Shown here: piece after piece, positions 46,101-56,517 of the stretch | Layout: every line of letters begins with the position of its first letter | How positions within the stretch are numbered: the first letter of the stretch is position 1 | NCBI RefSeq assembly: GCF_032854445.1 | Contig: NC_088300.1 | Location: forward strand, 7,750,001 to 7,814,000 | Length of the DNA: 64,000 nucleotides | From: Liolophura sinensis | Taxonomy: Eukaryota; Mollusca; Polyplacophora; Chitonida; Chitonidae | Direction of reading: 5' to 3' | Position numbers and translations under genes: made by a program | The notes under the pieces: generated by a model | What the model was told of the DNA's origin: nothing | Database searches by the model: none | Seen by the model: the letters and a program-made list of their open reading frames with translations, nothing else

Positions 46101-49100
46101 CTTTAAGGATTTGTCAGTTTAAATAATAGTATTTGTGAATGTTTTATTTATTCAGGAGAGTTTTTATTCTAAAGCTATAGTGGTTGTATTCCCATGGTGC
46201 ACAGTTCACCATTTTAACACCCGTATCCATGCTCAAGTCTGCCTAAAGAAACTATGGCATCAGTGTCAGGAGTTTGAGCTGCAACCTCTAATAGAGAGAT
46301 TTCCCATGATTCAAGCCTGTCTCAACTTCAGCAAAGATGAAAGGTACATGCATAGAAATTGATTATGTATGTATATGTAAGTTTCTCCGTTGTCCATAGA
46401 AATGGGTGCCACAGATTTATGGAACTATTGCTGTGTATGGTATCTGTTTTCAGTTTTATTAAAATCAATTTAAATCAATTTTTAACAAATTTTAAGGACA
46501 AGTAATTGTAACCGTATAACATTTATCAATGTTTATCAGTATTTGAGTACATTGTTTACAAAACTAACAAAAGTTGAAAATTTTAATGGACTGATAGTAG
46601 AAGTGCTTGAAATTAGATCATAGAAGTTTGATTTGTTAGCCTTTAATAGTAACATAGTTGCGAATAATGCACTGGGTGTAAACAGTGCTGAGAAAAATTA
46701 TTGCTCTATTTTCAGCAATTCAACAAAAAATGCTGAAAAGCTCGAAGCCCATTACATTTTCTCCACATTTGATGTACAAGGCGATTATAGCATTGAGGTA
46801 AGTGCAGAGGCTTGATAAATTGTAGAACTAAGTTTCTTTGATTATTTGATGTGATCGGGATATTTTGCTAAGAATATCTGTGATTGCAGATTCAGAAATG
46901 TTTTTTATTTAAGTAATAAATTGGATTCAGTATGAGGGGAGAAGATGAAGCTTGGGTCTGTCCAGCATCTTTTCACTCAGACAAGGTGTGCATCATCATC
47001 ATGCTCAGCGTCTGTGCACTCTGATCTGGTGGGGTGTCATGTCTGGTGTCTGTGTACTGTCATATGTCTGGTACATGTGGACTGTGAATGGGTAAGGGCA
47101 TCATGTCTGGTGTCATTGTAATGTTACATGTCTGGTGCATGTGGACTAGGAATGGGTTAGTGGCGTCATGTCTGCTGTCATTGTAATGTTACATGTCTGG
47201 TGTCTGTGGTCTGTGAATGGGTAGGGCATCATATCTGGTGTCAGTGTACTCTTACATGTCGGATGTCTGTGGTCTGTGAATGGGTAGGGCATCATGTCTG
47301 GTGTCGGCATACTCTTACATGTCGGATGTCTGTGGTCTGTGAATGGGTAGGGCATCATGTCTGGTGTCAGTATACTCTTACATGCCTGGTGTCTGTGGTC
47401 TGTGAATGGGTAGGGCATCATGTCTGGTGTCGGTATACTCTTACATGTCGGATATCTGTGGTCTGTGAATGGGTAGGGCATCATGTCTGGTGTCGGTATA
47501 CTCTTACATGCCTGGTGTCTGTGGTCTGTGAATGGGTAGGGCACCATATCTGTTGTCGGTATACTCTTACATGTCTGGTGTCTGTGGTCTGTGAATGGGT
47601 AGGGCATCATGTCTGGTGTCGGTATACTCTTACATGTCGGATGTCTGTGGTCTGTGAATGGGTAGGGCATCATGTCTGGTGTCGGTATACTCTTACATGT
47701 CGGATGTCTGTGGTCTGTGAATGGGTAGGGCATCATGTCTGGTGTCGGTATACTGTTACATGTCTGGTGTCTGTGGCTGTGAATGGGTAGGGCATCATGT
47801 TTGGTGTCAGTATACTCTTACATGTCTGGTGTCTGTGGTCTGTGAATGGGTAGGGCATCATGTCTGGTGTCAGTATACTCTTACATGCCTGGTGCCTGTG
47901 GGCTGTGAATGGGTAGGGCATCATGTCTGGTGTCAGTATACTCTTACATGTCGGATGTCTGTGGTCTGTGAATGGGTAGGGCATCATGTCTGGTGTCGGT
48001 ATACTCTTACATGCCTGGTGCCTGTGAGCTGTGAATGGGTAGGGCATCATGTCTGGTGTCAGTATACTCTTACATGTCTGGTGCCTGTGGTCTGTGAATG
48101 GGTAGGGCATCATGTCTGGTGTCGGTATACTCTTACATGTCTGGTGTCTGTGGGCTGTGAATGGGCAGGGCATCATGTCTTGGTGTTGGTATACTCTTAC
48201 ATGTCTGGTGTCTGTGGGCTGTGAATGGGTAGGGCATCATGTTTGGTGTCGGTATACTCTTACATGTCGGATGTCTGTGGTCTGTGAATGGGTAGGGCAT
48301 CATGTCTGGTGTCAGTATACTCTTACATGCCTGGTGGCTGTGGTCTGTGAATGGGTAGGGCATCATGTTTGTGTGTCAGTATACTCTTACATGTCGGATG
48401 TCTGTGGTCTGTGAATGGGTAGGGCATCATGTCTGGTGTCGGTATACTCTTACATGCCTGGTGCCTGTGGGCTGTGAATGGGTAGGGCATCATGTCTGGT
48501 GTCGGTATACTCTTACATGTCTGGTGTCTGTGGGCTGTGAATGGGTAGGGCATCATGTCTGGTGTCGGTATACTCTTACTTGTCTGGTGTCTGTGGTCTG
48601 TGAATGGGTAGGACATCATGTCTGGTGTCAGTATACTCTTACATGCCTGGTGTCTGTGGTCTGTGAATGGGTAGGGCATCATGTCTGGTGTCGGTATACT
48701 CTTACATGTGGGATGTCTGTGGGCTGTGAATGGGTAGGGCATCATGTCTGGTGTCAGTATACTCTTACATGTGGGATGTCTGTGGGCTGTGAATGGGTAG
48801 GGCATCATGTCTGGTGTCGGTATACTCTTACATGTCTGGTGTCTGTGGTCTGTGAGTGGGTAGGGCATCATGTCTGGTTTCAAGTATACTCTTATATGCC
48901 TGGTGTCTGTGGTCTGTGAATGGGTAGGGCATCATGTCTGGTGTCGGTATACCTCTTACATGTCTGGTTGCCTGTGGGCTGTGAATGGGTAGGGCATCAT
49001 GTCTGGTGTCGGTATACTCTTACATGCCTGGTGTCTGTGGTCTGTGAATAGGTAGGGCATCATGTCTGGTGTCAGTATACTCTTACATGCCTGGTGTCTG

Positions 49101-52100
49101 TGGTCTGTGAATGGGTAGGGCATCATGTCTGGTGTCAGTATACTCTTACATGCCTGGTGTCTGTGGTCTGTGAATGGGTAGGGCATCATGTCTGGTGTCG
49201 GTATACTCTTACATGTCTGGTGTCTGTGGTCTGTGAATGGGTAGGGCATCATGTCTGGTGTCAGTATACTCTTACATGGCTGGTGTCTGTGGTCTGTGAA
49301 TGGGTAGGGGCATCATGTCTGGTGTCGGTATACTCTTACATGCCTGGTGTCTGTGGTCTGTGAATGGGTAGGGCATCATGTCTGGTGTCGGTATACTCTT
49401 ACATGTCTGGTGTCTGTGGTCTGTGAATGGGTAGGGCATCATGTCTTGTGTCGGTATACTCTTACATGTCTGGTGTCTGTGGTCTGTGAATGGGTAGGGC
49501 ATCATGTTTGGTGTCAGTATACTCTTACATGTCGGATGTCTGTGGTCTGTGAATGGGTAGGGCATCATGTCTGGTGTCAGTATACTCTTACATGCCTGGT
49601 GCCTGTGGGCTGTGAATGGGTAGGGCATCATGTCTGGTGTCGGTATACTCTTACATGTCTGGTGTCTGTGGTCTGTGAATGGGTAGGGCATCATGTCTGG
49701 TGTCGGTATACTCTTACATGTCTGGTGTCTGTGGTCTGTGAATGGGTAGGGCATCATGTTTGGTGTCGGTATACTCTTACATGTCTGGTGTCTGTGGGCT
49801 GTGAATGGGTAGGGCATCATGTCTGTGTCGGTATACTCTTACATGCCTGGTGGCTGTGGTCTGTGAATGGGTAGGGCATCATGTTTGGTGTCAGTATACT
49901 CTACATGTCTGGTGTCTGTGGGCTGTGAATGGGTAGGGCATCATGTCTGGTGTCGGTATACTCTTACATGTCTGGTGTCTGTGGTCTGTGAATGGGTAGG
50001 GCATCATGTCTGGTGTCTATGTAGTGTGACTGAGTGGGGTATCATGCATTGTGTCTAGGTACTGTGCCTGGTTGGGGTATCATGCCTGGTGTCTATGTAA
50101 TGTGACTAGGTGGGGTGTCATGTCTGGTGTCTATGCACTGTGACTGGGTGAGGTATCATGCCTGGTGTCTATGTACTGTGACTGGGGTGGGGGTGTCATG
50201 TCTGGTGTCTATGTTCTGAGACTGGGTGGGAAGTCATGTCTAGTGCCATGAACCAACCAACCAACCAATCAAAGGAAAATACAGGTCAATACTTCTGTCT
50301 AGATTTAAAGATTCGTGACATTCAAACTTTCAAGAATTAACTTTGACTGTTAACTATTTTTGTGTATCTTCAATTTTAGACAATCTATGAAACATTTCCA
50401 AGACTTGCTTGTTTGAGTGACGAGGAATGGATTTCACCCAGCTCATTTTTAAGATCCGATAACACCTGGCAAGAGCAGACATCTCATTACCTCCCTTTGT
50501 TTAACTCCAATGATCGTCTGAAAAGCTTTACTCCTGGGCCTGGAGGTTAAAGGGGGAAGGTGAGAGACACACTAGCAAGAGCTTACATTATTTTTTTTTT
50601 TTGTCTCCTTGTGCGTAGCATAGTATTTACTTCTGATCTGATAGTAGCATCCTTTTAACAGGATAACATTGTTTAACTTCCTATCCCTCCCCCCTCCCCC
50701 AAGATTTTTCTGAAGTAAAGCATAATTCCAGCTTAGTGCTACTTTAGTGTAAAAAGCAAAGGCATCATAGACGAAATATCAGATGACTATGAGTTTTAAA
50801 GTCTATGAAATTTGGCATGGATGTATTCCTTGCCATTGTTAGCAACAAACAGGTCTGTGGACTCTGTTGAACAGTCTTTCCAACTGTCGTCCAAACAATG
50901 TTTACTGGTAAAGCTTCAACATTTTTGACCTCTAAGGCACTTTTCTTCAATGGAATTTTGTACATACAAATGTTATGAAAGGGATGGCAAAAATTTGTTT
51001 GTGTCACTAAAAATGCAAGATTCATAAATTGCGCAAATTATTTCTCTAAACTCCATAGCTCTCTAACTCAGAATATATCAAAATATTGGTCACAGCAGAG
51101 GTAGAAAAGGTGAAGAATTAGGGTGTGCTGTACCTAATTTCACTGGATTTCTGTTCCCTTGGTACATGTGGTGGTTAGTATATGAGAGATTTACAATATG
51201 CAGATATGTATGAGAATCACACAGAGGTTGATGGTCAAGATGGGGATGTTCAGAAGAAAATTCTCCCCTGGAGGTTTATGAAACCAGATGCTGAGGCTGA
51301 GGAACAACTGGAACTGAGAAGAGTAAAGGAGAGAGGACAAGGACTAATACTGGTTACCTCCCTTATTGAGAAGATCCCCAATCTGGGAGGTATGTGTTGT
51401 GTTGTTTGGATAGATCGTACATAGAAACCATCATCTGACTAGCAGCTTGTTTTAGGCTCAACTTCACAAGATTAAAACCTACAACCAGTGAGTTAAGTCT
51501 GCAGGCATTTAATGTATCTAAGTGTTAATTGTAAGACAGATGTTCATTTACTGTGTGCATACAAACTTGACCAAATGGATTTTACATGACTGGTCCAACC
51601 ATTATTCACTATCTCCAAAGTTATCTCCCTTCAAACTGACTGTAAACATGATGTATGTATACAACTGGAGAATTTACAAATCATGTTTGTTCCAATGAGG
51701 AAGAAATCAGTATTGTTTTTTTGTAGGTTTGTGTCGCACCAGTGAGATTTTCGGAGTGTCCGAGTTTGTGATAGGTAATCTACAGAATGTGAATGACCGA
51801 GCCTTTCAGTCTCTGAGTGTCACAGCTCACAAATGGTTACCAGTCACAGAGGTAAGAATAACAACTCCTCAAGCTGTTTCAGTGGTTTCATAAAAGGTCT
51901 GCACTATGTCAGAGTAGGCCAATAGCTTTTGACCAGTGAGGCTGCGTGATCAAGTCCCACTCTTAAGGTCACATTTTCTCAGGTGTCCGCGGAGATGTTA
52001 TGGCATCTTCTGGGCTCTGTCTGGTTACCTCCAAGCCATAAAGCTGACCATCATATTGTATGAGTGAAACATTCTTGAATATCAAAATAAAAATAATTGT

Positions 52101-53794
52101 TTTCCCATCCAAATTTTGCATTTCGTTGTGCACTATAATCACCTGATTCTATGCGCCCTCCCTGCTACGAAGAAACAGGTTAGTTTTGCTCATATTCAGC
52201 CGTATATTTATGTACATGTACAGTTTATAGCGGTGTATTAATATGACTGGTCTTCCCCAATCTAAACAGTATTGTCTTCCCAAAATATAGCAAAGTCCAA
52301 TGACGGAAGGCCAGTTTACAGTTGTGTACTGATACGAGTTGTCTCCCCTCTGCAGGTGAAGCTGTTCCAGCTGAAGGATTATCTACTGAGTAAGAGACGA
52401 CATGGCTATACGCTTGTGGGGGTGGAACAGACTGCTAACAGCGTCAGTCTGACAGATTACCAGTTCCCTCAGAAAACACTGCTCCTGCTTGGGTGGGTTA
52501 TACACAAGGGGCGTCATCACTGAACCTGTATACAGCCATGTACTTGGCCTCATTTGAAGTAAACTATGTTCATCATAGGCAAACCCTTTTGAAAATTGTC
52601 TGTTAGTCTGATTTACATTGTCTGATGTCTGTGTAGGGTGTTGTCTTAAGTTTGTAAATCAGTAAATGAATGTGAATGTGAATGAATTTAGAAGTTACAG
52701 TTGTTAATGGTGTTCTGGCTGATTGACCCGCTCACTCCAGTTTCCTCCACCCATAACCCAGGCCTCCATCATGCGTGTGACAAATTCTTGGGTGTTGCGG
52801 TCAGCATCAGTCAATCAATCCATCAGTCTGGCTGGAGAAGCTGTATTACGGGATGTCTCAGAAGAGAAATGATAATGGACAAATATTGTCACTTCGTAGT
52901 TTGTTTCTGGTTGACAGAGGCTTCATATGAGATTTGCCTTCCACCCATAAAATTGAACCAATTGTGTGAGTGTTAACTTCTTAAGTAAGGCATTTAACTC
53001 ATATCAGATAAATAAATGAATTATATAAGGTTTGTCAGGCACCTGCTAAGCTTGGTTTCTTCTGGGATCTGATTTCCTCCAATTACACGTCTAAACCTCA
53101 CTGCCATCTTCAAAATGAATTACATTTAACTTCGGCATTTACCAACAAACAGATGTGGGCAATGGTGAGATTTTACGAAAGAAAAGGGGGATATTTTAAA
53201 TGTTTGGAGTTTCAGCACGCGTGTGAGAATATGAGTGAACTGATGGAACTTATACCCTTTTATAAAGGGTTTTAAGGCTTTGACTACACATGTAGGCTTA
53301 TTTGTTAAGAACTGTATTGCTATTTAAAATGCATCATTCTAGTGAAATTCTACAATTCTGTACCAACTTCACACAAACTCTTAAGTTGCCCCTAGTTAGT
53401 AGATGTAGAACAGAATCAAGCAAAATGTCACCTGAAAAGTGCTAAACTTCAGTTGAGATAGCACCAAAATACTAATAAATGAAAAATTCTTCAGCACAGC
53501 AGTAAACAACAATCAATCAATAATACAGGAGTCATGTCTTCCTACCATGAACATCAGGGTAATGAGGATTGTTCTTCTCACAGATTGACAATATTCTAAA
53601 TTTGTGTTGTTTCTTTTTTTGTTGATAGGAATGAAAAAGAAGGCATTCCAGCAAACTTGATCCAGTTTTTGGACACTTGCGTTGAAATTCCACAGCAAGG
53701 GGTGATTAGGTCCCTCAACGTTCATGTCAGTGGAGCATTGTTTGTATGGGAGTACACGCGTCAACAGCTCTCAAAATCTGCTTCACAGCCATGA
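31128..53794 (+). CDS. TARBP1: TARBP1, tRNA (guanosine-2'-O)-methyltransferase of the SPOUT/TrmH class
   Basis: About 25 exons: 31128-32405, 33021-33093, 34168-34316, 34640-34692, 35163-35260, 35457-35592, 35847-35943, 36192-36405, 36828-37058, 37562-37662, 38648-39209, 39462-39578, about 39934-40071, 40469-40642, 41037-41108, 42529-42766, 45384-45539, 45718-45801, 46156-46343, 46716-46797, 50380-50559, 51179-51389, 51727-51851, 52356-52492, 53629-53794. Nearly all junction phases agree; about 1,680 residues, close to the human protein's length. The N-terminal three quarters are helical-repeat sequence ([38 protein letters not shown]); the C-terminus is the SPOUT domain. Yeast Trm3, the family model, makes Gm18 in tRNA using S-adenosylmethionine; the same role is inferred here. 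Exons at 38648, 39934, 40469 and 50380 contain frame breaks or a stop, described separately. A noncoding leader begins at 31087. Confidence 0.93.
32406..33020 (+). other. TARBP1 intron 1
   Basis: Unique AT-rich intron between CAG|GTAAGA and ACATTTTCAG|CTT. No repeat element or additional exon is visible. Confidence 0.7.
33092..33660 (+). repeat. 30-bp minisatellite starting at the TARBP1 exon 2 splice donor
   Basis: About 18 units of 28-30 bases, each built of GTGAGTCA, TT-ATACAACCTG and AATGTTTGA or AATGTTTGG. The first GTGAGTCA is the natural 5' splice site of exon 2 (TTTGG|GTGAGT at 33094). For the first seven units the exon's reading frame stays open as a ten-residue repeat ([10 protein letters not shown]). 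Later units vary in length and the frame is lost near 33300. Confidence 0.95.
38648..40642 (+). CDS. TARBP1: Frame-broken middle exons of TARBP1
   Basis: In 38648-39209 coding sequence continues through three frames: [19 protein letters not shown] to 38738; then [19 protein letters not shown] through [12 protein letters not shown] to about 38936; then [20 protein letters not shown] to 39027; then [20 protein letters not shown] to the donor at 39210. Changes coincide with runs GGGG 38738-38741, AAAA 38936-38939 and AAA 39027-39029. The exon 39462-39578 ([20 protein letters not shown]) joins in phase. The next, ending at 40071, needs two changes ([16 protein letters not shown], then [18 protein letters not shown]). 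The exon at 40469-40642 starts [14 protein letters not shown] and continues, one base out, as [20 protein letters not shown]. Outer phases all fit, so the exons belong to TARBP1. Either assembly errors or real damage. Confidence 0.75.
40859..40945 (+). mobile_element. SINE family 1 3'-end fragment in a TARBP1 intron
   Basis: CATCATTAAAGTGAAATATTCTTGAGTATGG is followed by a diverged TTAACCCCAGTCAAAC tail, matching the last 70 bases of the family. The upstream stretch to 40790 may be a more diverged body. Confidence 0.65.
41870..42450 (+). pseudogene. LINE reverse-transcriptase remnant (Jockey/CR1-like) in TARBP1 intron 15
   Basis: Broken frames show [16 protein letters not shown] (after a degraded GVPQG), then SLYVDDF-like coding at about 41990 (the YxDD catalytic motif, here read one base off as YMLMISIY in the other frame), [16 protein letters not shown], a deletion, and [40 protein letters not shown]. 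These follow the order of the thumb and finger segments of non-LTR retrotransposons. Stops, frame changes and an internal deletion show that it is dead. Confidence 0.75.
43120..45144 (+). repeat. 33-bp minisatellite, about 61 copies, in TARBP1 intron 16
   Basis: The unit is GTATC(C/A)TGTAAGCCTG followed by GTTCTCATTACAAGTTA. Because 33 is a multiple of three and the unit has no stops in one frame of each strand, both strands carry artefactual frames of over 600 codons ([11 protein letters not shown] forward). Three main variants exist: CCTGGTTCTCATTAC, CGTGGTTCTCATTGC and CCTGTTTCTCATTAC. From about 43560 on they recur as a variable higher-order pattern of one or two of the first, two to four of the second, then two of the third. 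Edge units at 43120-43500 are more diverged. It is intronic: exons 42529-42766 and 45384-45539 flank it in phase. Confidence 0.97.
45287..45328 (+). CDS. TARBP1: Duplicated TARBP1 mini-exon copy (alternative or cryptic exon)
   Basis: An acceptor (TTTTTTCAGCAG) and donor (GCACAG|GTACAA) bound a 42-nt, stop-free, phase 0 segment encoding [14 protein letters not shown]. Ninety-seven bases downstream the true exon begins [20 protein letters not shown] after a similar acceptor. The intronic lead-ins (TTTTCATATGCAAGTTTT and TTTTCATGTGCAAGTTTT) also match, so acceptor and exon start were duplicated in tandem. Including the copy would add 14 residues without changing frame. Confidence 0.6.
47027..50245 (+). 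repeat. 63-bp minisatellite, about 45 core copies, in TARBP1 intron 20
   Basis: The unit is CATCATGTCTGGTGTCGGTA, TACTCTTACATGCCTGGTGT, CTGTGGTCTGTGAATGGGTA, GGG. Core copies at about 47200-50015 are highly similar; edge copies (47027-47200 and 50016-50245) are shorter, about 40 bases, and read TGTCTGGTGTCTATG, TACTGTGACTGGGTGGGG. Sixty-three is a multiple of three, so long artefactual frames occur on both strands. Variation is mainly CGGTA/CAGTA, CATGTC/CATGCC/CATGTCGGA and GTGGTC/GTGGGC. The edge form matches the centre of SINE family 2. Confidence 0.97.
50380..50559 (+). CDS. TARBP1: TARBP1 exon 21 with an in-frame stop
   Basis: The exon reads [20 protein letters not shown], then [20 protein letters not shown] and [16 protein letters not shown], then TAA at 50548-50550, followed by AGG GGG AAG and a good donor GTGAGA. 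The exon is 180 nt, phase 0 at both ends, and the next exon is open only in phase 0, so the donor choice cannot avoid the stop. Two compensating one-base errors in the nearby GGG and GGGGG runs would remove it. Confidence 0.65.
51179..53794 (+). CDS. TARBP1: TARBP1 C-terminal SPOUT methyltransferase exons
   Basis: Four intact exons encode the catalytic domain: [20 protein letters not shown] (motif 1, with the conserved Asn and Arg), [47 protein letters not shown] (motif 2) and [18 protein letters not shown] (motif 3, the knotted S-adenosylmethionine site), ending [13 protein letters not shown]. All motifs of the TrmH/SpoU group of 2'-O-ribose methyltransferases are present without damage, which argues that the gene is functional in spite of frame breaks upstream. 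Confidence 0.95.
51915..52098 (+). mobile_element. Diverged SINE family 1 copy in a TARBP1 intron
   Basis: GATCAAGTCCCACTCTTAAG resembles the B-box region; CATCTTCTGGGCTCTGTCTG, GTTACCTCCAAGCCATAA and GAGTGAAACATTCTTGAATA follow in family order. It is old: nearly every word carries several changes. Confidence 0.55.
52730..53030 (+). mobile_element. Possible very old SINE family 1 copy or copies
   Basis: CAGTTTCCTCCACCCATAA at about 52738 and, separately, TGCCTTCCACCCATAAAATT with TAAGGCATTTAACTCATATC and AGATAAATAAATGAAT at about 52935-53020 recall the body and 3' tail. The match is weak and the middle is not recognisable. Confidence 0.35.
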
Positions 53795-54601
53795 TGGAAA
53801 ACAAATGTTGGGTGAAGCTGTCATTGATCTATATTTTCCTAGATTACAAAACAAGCCAAAAATTATCAATGTATTCCATTCCAAAGTGTTGTACAGTTAT
53901 ATTTCTGCAGTTGGTGCATCTCTCATGCCTGTTAATGAAATAAATGATGTGTGTTCAAATCCGGATACTGCTGGTGCATGCAATCTCTACATGCATTCAC
54001 GCTTCCCAGCCAACAAACTCAGCCGGTGACTACATGCAAGAAATACATTGGCGCACCACATAATGTACCAAGCACATGTCTAACACATTTCTACAAAGCT
54101 GAGTACATTCATTTTTATATGCATGTATGCTTGCATCTATAATTTATGCACTGTTTCTTGTGTATGTCATAATTCTGAAAATATTTTGTGTTCTTTTGTT
54201 TTATATTCTGTATTGAGCCACATGAGTTTATAAAAAGATATGAAAGGCTCATCACATACTGTACAACCCTGGATAATTCATTTCTGTGAAAAGAGGGAAT
54301 GTCACATGACTTGAACCCATATCACAGTGCAGATGGGATGTGCTGACAAATAGCCATTCGGAAGTGTAGAACAAGTTGTCTGTTGTAGTGATACTCAACA
54401 CAAATCTTATGCTGCGTAAAGTAATGGTAACCGTATTAATGTATGCCTTCATGATTTGCTCAACCTACAAACATGGTACAATATCAAGGATTTCATGTGC
54501 AAAAAAAAATTATGTCTGGGAACTTTGATTTACATGTACATGCCATATCGACACCTTTTCCATTAATATGTACATGCTTATGTTACACAATGTGTATGCA
54601 G

Positions 54602-54607
54602 AATAAA
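54602..54607 (+). terminator. TARBP1: Polyadenylation signal AATAAA of TARBP1
   Basis: AATAAA about 810 bases after the stop codon, followed by a GTGTTGTGG stretch (54624-54637), which fits the downstream GT-rich element. Earlier variants exist, so other ends are possible. Confidence 0.45.
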
Positions 54608-56454
54608 TGTAGTGTTAAAACCTAGATTGTGTTGTGGCCAATCCTTGCTATGTGGAGTCCAAATATATATAACTTCATAAGGCCATCTCTAAAAAATTCT
54701 TTGCAGGCATCACACATCAGAAGAAACGTATCACAAACAGTAGGGTCAGCTGTAGAGAAGTTATTGTTTTGAAAATGAAAGACACAGGAATTATCGAGAG
54801 AAAAATATACCAAAAAATCCCTTTCTTTGGGAGGGTCACTTGGGTTGCCCCCAACAAACTTTTAATAACTACCTATAGGTGTTGTGTTGTAACAACATAA
54901 CGTGTTGTAAGAGTAACACTAAAGATGTAACGGTGAAAGAATGCCCACTCGTACCCACTTAGGAAGAAAGCGTGGATTTGAAACCAGAATTTGAAATCAG
55001 GTCTCGCTTCCAATTATCCCTGTTTTTTTTTTTTACCTATATCTCCCATGTTAATTTTATCAGAATAGGGCATCTCAAAGACACCGAGACCCCCCACCCC
55101 CCACCCTGGCTAAAACTTCATGGAAGAAAGTGTTTACCAGTGTTTTCACCAATGAATGGCTATGGCTTACGCTGTAACTCCATGTTATCCACAATATATT
55201 ATTGCAGCGGACTAACACTTTACAAGCCATCCGTTTTCCTCCGAAATTGTGCCTCATATGCTCTCAAGTATAATCAAAACAGCCAATATGTAATGGACAT
55301 AGTTGTCCCTGGTTTCCTCCCACCATAATGCTGGCCATAGATCTGGGCAGATTTTGAAATTAAAGTGTCTACTTTTTCTCCTATTCCCCCATCTCTCCCA
55401 AGTTAATTTTGTGACACTAGACTCTTATGATGCTGATATCCGTGAAATATTTTGGGGCATCGGAGTACAACATATCAGATAAATAAATTATTATGGTTCT
55501 CTTCCTAACTCACTAGCACATTTATAACCTTCATTCAGAGTAGTAGTAAAGATGAAAGATAGCACATAACAGTCATGGATACACCCCTGAGCAGGTTCCT
55601 GCATACCAGTGCACTTTCAAAAATAAATTATGCCAAAACAAGTTAGAAGTTTGTTGCCTTTTCTTGAATCTGTAAGTACATGTATGAGCCATTCAGGACA
55701 CTTTTTATTCTCTGCTCAGTGTAGGAACAGGTGTACTGTGTTTTATTGATTGTTTGAAAACAATACTCAAATATTGTTCACCAGCAAGTTGATGCTCAAT
55801 TTTATCGTTGGGGGGAAACTCAAGTGCCCTTCAATAACTGACCTTTGGCAAATTACTGCCAAACTTTGCCATGTCTGATGCAGACTTATCCCCCATATTG
55901 AGGGAAGACAAGTGGTCTTCAATGACCGTAAGATGGCACCACAAACTCCATCAACCACTTACTGTCATTACTGTATGAACAGTGAGAGCAGGGCTATCTA
56001 CATGGACTAGTTTCCTGTAGCTCATTTCACTTGCACCATGGTGCGCAGTGTGTCCAGTTTAATTTTATGAGTGAAGGGTACCATATGTGAGACAGGATCA
56101 GAGATATATGACATGTCCACTGGTTGTATCCAGATTCTAAAGGAATAGACAGTAGGACGTGAGATTTCAAGTTAAATGTAGTACATTGGTCATAAGCCAC
56201 TACACAAAAACTTCTAGAACAGCACCCACAAGGTTGAACATCTAGCCCTGTTGGCCAATCAATGAAAGATTTGTATTTCTCAATGGCTGCACCACTGAGA
56301 GAAGAAAAAGAGGAACAATCAAATAAAAATGTACTTTTAATTACCTGAGATCAGCAGTACAAATACTTTTGATAAATGTATGTGATTTAAAAGTTTCAGA
56401 ATTTGTCCCACATAACTCATTTGTTGAACGGAAATGCATGTAATCATTATAGCT
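54608..56454. other. Convergent intergenic region between TARBP1 and DTL
   Basis: It holds both 3' ends and repeat fragments. A piece of the SINE family 1 body (CCTGGTTTCCTCCCACCATA, ATGCTGGCCA) lies at 55308-55338. The stretch 55742-56005 is a second copy of dispersed family 3. Minus-strand AATAAA at 55742-55747 could end DTL. No additional gene was seen. Confidence 0.5.
55742..56005. repeat. Dispersed repeat family 3, copy B
   Basis: It shares GGCAAATTACTG, AAACTTTGCCATGT and GAAGACAAGTGGTCTTCA in the same order with 23810-24120. It begins after a TTTTATTGATTG lead, like copy A. Confidence 0.55.
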
Positions 56455-56517
56455 TCATGTCGGGTTTTCCTTCCGTCGAAAATAAGATAGGATAGATTTT
56501 GTATTGGGCCCAGGGCT
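56455..56517 (-). CDS. DTL: DTL last exon encoding a C-terminal PIP box
   Basis: Acceptor TTTTCAG at 56518-56524, then SPGPNTKSILSYFRRKENPT and TGA, entered in phase 0 from the donor at 57179. SILSYFRRK has the I-x-x-Y-F and basic tail of PCNA-interacting boxes; human DTL also ends in a PIP box of this kind just before its C-terminus. Without splicing, the previous exon would end after VRTQKCS at 57156 and lack the box. Confidence 0.85.
   Translation of the reverse strand, partial: SPGPNTKSILSYFRRKENPT

Noticed and set aside
47146-50058. Many 75-196 codon frames on both strands with a 21-residue repeat
   Set aside because: Same reason: a 63-bp repeat. Frames break at random indels, and both strands are open at once, which is not expected of a real gene.
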